7,228 nucleotides of DNA from an uncultured Candidatus Melainabacteria bacterium. GTDB lineage: Bacteria > Cyanobacteriota > Vampirovibrionia > Gastranaerophilales > Gastranaerophilaceae. Both the position numbers and the translations under genes were made by a program. Location: the NCBI GenBank assembly GCA_934747335.1, contig CAKVGS010000055.1, positions 1-7,228 on the forward strand. Direction: 5' to 3'. Below are positions 6,295 to 7,228 of the stretch, one piece after another. The notes beneath the pieces were generated by a model, which saw nothing but the letters and a program-made list of their open reading frames with translations, was not told the DNA's origin and made no database searches. Position 1 is the stretch's first letter. Each line of letters starts with the position of its first letter.

Positions 6295-6321
6295 GGCAAA
6301 AATAAGGAGCTAATATGGCAA
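6271..6321 (+). repeat. Phased TGGCAA direct repeats over the Fic promoter and start
   Basis: TGGCAA begins at 6272, 6283, 6294 and 6316, an 11-bp pitch with one position skipped. The first two copies are GTGGCAA. The skipped position holds the ribosome binding site, and the last copy overlaps the ATG itself. Spacing by whole helical turns puts all copies on one face of the DNA. This suits cooperative binding of a regulator, possibly the Fic protein's own winged-helix end, or arm-type sites of a tyrosine recombinase. Confidence 0.5.
6304..6309 (+). promoter_or_regulatory. Strong ribosome binding site of the Fic gene
   Basis: AAGGAG is followed by 5 nt and then the ATG at 6315. This fixes the start with good confidence. 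Confidence 0.7.
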
Positions 6322-7228
6322 AATTTGAGCCAAAATACGAGATTACAAATTCTATCGCTAATAATCTTATTCAAATTGAAAGGGTTAAAGAGGGTATTAA
6401 AAATTTACCAATAAATCCAAAACTCCTTACTTCTCTTAGAGAGACTGCTAAAATGACAACCATTCATTATTCTACTCAAATAGAGGGAAATAGGCTTTCT
6501 CAGGAAGAAGTTTATAATGTTTTAAAAAATCCAAACAAAGTAATTTCTAATACAGGACGAATTAGAGATGAAAAAGAAATCAAAGGATATTATATTGCCT
6601 TAGATTATATAGAAAAATTGATTAAAGAAAAAGCAACTATTACCGAAAAGCACATAAAGCAACTTCATGCACTTGTTGAAGGTGGTGGAAGTAAAAAGGT
6701 AAAACCAACTGAATATCGTGAGGGGCAAAATGTAATAACGGATTCTTTGTCAGGAAATATTGTATATATGCCTCCAGAGGCAAAAGATGTACCCCTGTTA
6801 ATGAAAGAATTTGTAAACTGGATAAATACAACAAATAATATTCCAGTACCAATTAAAGCTGCAATTATCCATTATCAATTCGTTACAATTCACCCATATT
6901 TTGATGGGAATGGAAGAACTGCAAGGCTTTTAACTACATTAGCTCTACATAAAGGAGGATATGACCTAAAAGGAATATATTCATTAGAAGAATATTATGC
7001 AAAAGATTTACAAGGCTATTATGATGCTATAACTATTGGAAAATCTCATAATTACTATTTAGGACGTGCAGAATCTGATATTACAAAATGGATTGAATAC
7101 TTTGTCAATGGTATGGCTATTGCGTTTAATTCTGTTTATAAAAAAGCAGAAGAAAATAAAAATACAAAAGATGAAGTAAAAGTATTAAGAGAGCTAGACT
7201 CAAAGCAACGACAAATTTTGAATTTGTT
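6315..7228 (+). CDS. Fic-family AMP-transferase (class II, autoinhibited), 3' end outside window
   Basis: The 304 complete codons are open at the right edge, so this is partial. Fic enzymes usually transfer AMP from ATP to a hydroxyl side chain of a target protein. The catalytic loop HPYFDGNGRTAR (193-204) is complete, with catalytic His193, Asp197 for metal, and Arg201 and Arg204. STQIEGN (53-59) is the N-terminal inhibitory motif (S/T)xxxE(G/N), with Glu57 expected to block productive ATP binding, which makes this class II. TEYREGQNVI (132-141) and the YMPP flap (151-154) are also typical of the family. ELDSKQRQILNL at the cut end looks like the start of the winged-helix DNA-binding domain of many COG3177-type Fic proteins. 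The protein is cytosolic. Its target is unknown. An HTH tail plus the repeats over its promoter suggest autoregulation. Confidence 0.92.
   Translation, partial: MAKFEPKYEITNSIANNLIQIERVKEGIKNLPINPKLLTSLRETAKMTTIHYSTQIEGNRLSQEEVYNVLKNPNKVISNTGRIRDEKEIKGYYIALDYIEKLIKEKATITEKHIKQLHALVEGGGSKKVKPTEYREGQNVITDSLSGNIVYMPPEAKDVPLLMKEFVNWINTTNNIPVPIKAAIIHYQFVTIHPYFDGNGRTARLLTTLALHKGGYDLKGIYSLEEYYAKDLQGYYDAITIGKSHNYYLGRAESDITKWIEYFVNGMAIAFNSVYKKAEENKNTKDEVKVLRELDSKQRQILNL

Noticed and set aside
6640..6852. 70-residue minus-strand frame opposite the Fic gene
   Set aside because: It lies wholly antisense to clear Fic coding sequence and has no independent support.

Overview
The window is AT-rich, at roughly 30% GC by eye. 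It reads as an accessory region of a low-GC bacterial chromosome. The architecture of the main protein (a degenerate EF-hand-like start, very long helical regions and a C-terminal calpain-type peptidase), together with GTAG-footed hairpin repeats, reminds me of gut Gastranaerophilales (Vampirovibrionia, the non-photosynthetic relatives of cyanobacteria). That assignment comes from memory of similar proteins. No rRNA or housekeeping marker is present to prove it.

Layout. Positions 1-661 are mostly non-coding. They hold interleaved inverted repeats built on GTGGCAA/TTGCCAC (161-202), a possible 48-residue gene on the minus strand (236-382), a 19-bp perfect dyad (502-520), and two REP-like hairpins in tandem with a GTAG foot (542-563 and 595-626). 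The second hairpin is followed by a T-run on the minus strand and probably ends transcription of the next unit. Positions 662-5974 are a two-gene minus-strand unit. A 1647-residue protein with a complete C2 (calpain-like) catalytic triad at its C-terminus is encoded first, and a 111-residue helical protein follows 33 bp later. The unit has its own plausible promoter at 6010-6038.

Positions 6039-6314 form the divergent spacer. It carries a third GTAG hairpin (6089-6111), immediately abutted by what looks like the last 37 codons of a phage-antirepressor-like gene (6112-6225). Next comes a promoter region in which TGGCAA recurs on an 11-bp pitch. From 6315 to the right edge runs a Fic-family gene with an intact catalytic motif and a class II autoinhibitory motif. 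It is cut by the window just as a C-terminal winged-helix region seems to begin.

Working together (inference): the large protein looks like a self-contained effector or toxin, with a regulatory N-terminus, a glycine-rich hydrophobic middle and a protease tip. The small downstream gene would be its inhibitor, immunity protein or chaperone. The Fic gene is a separate, divergently transcribed and probably autoregulated AMP-transferase. The antirepressor remnant and the REP-like repeats indicate past phage or mobile-element activity at this site.
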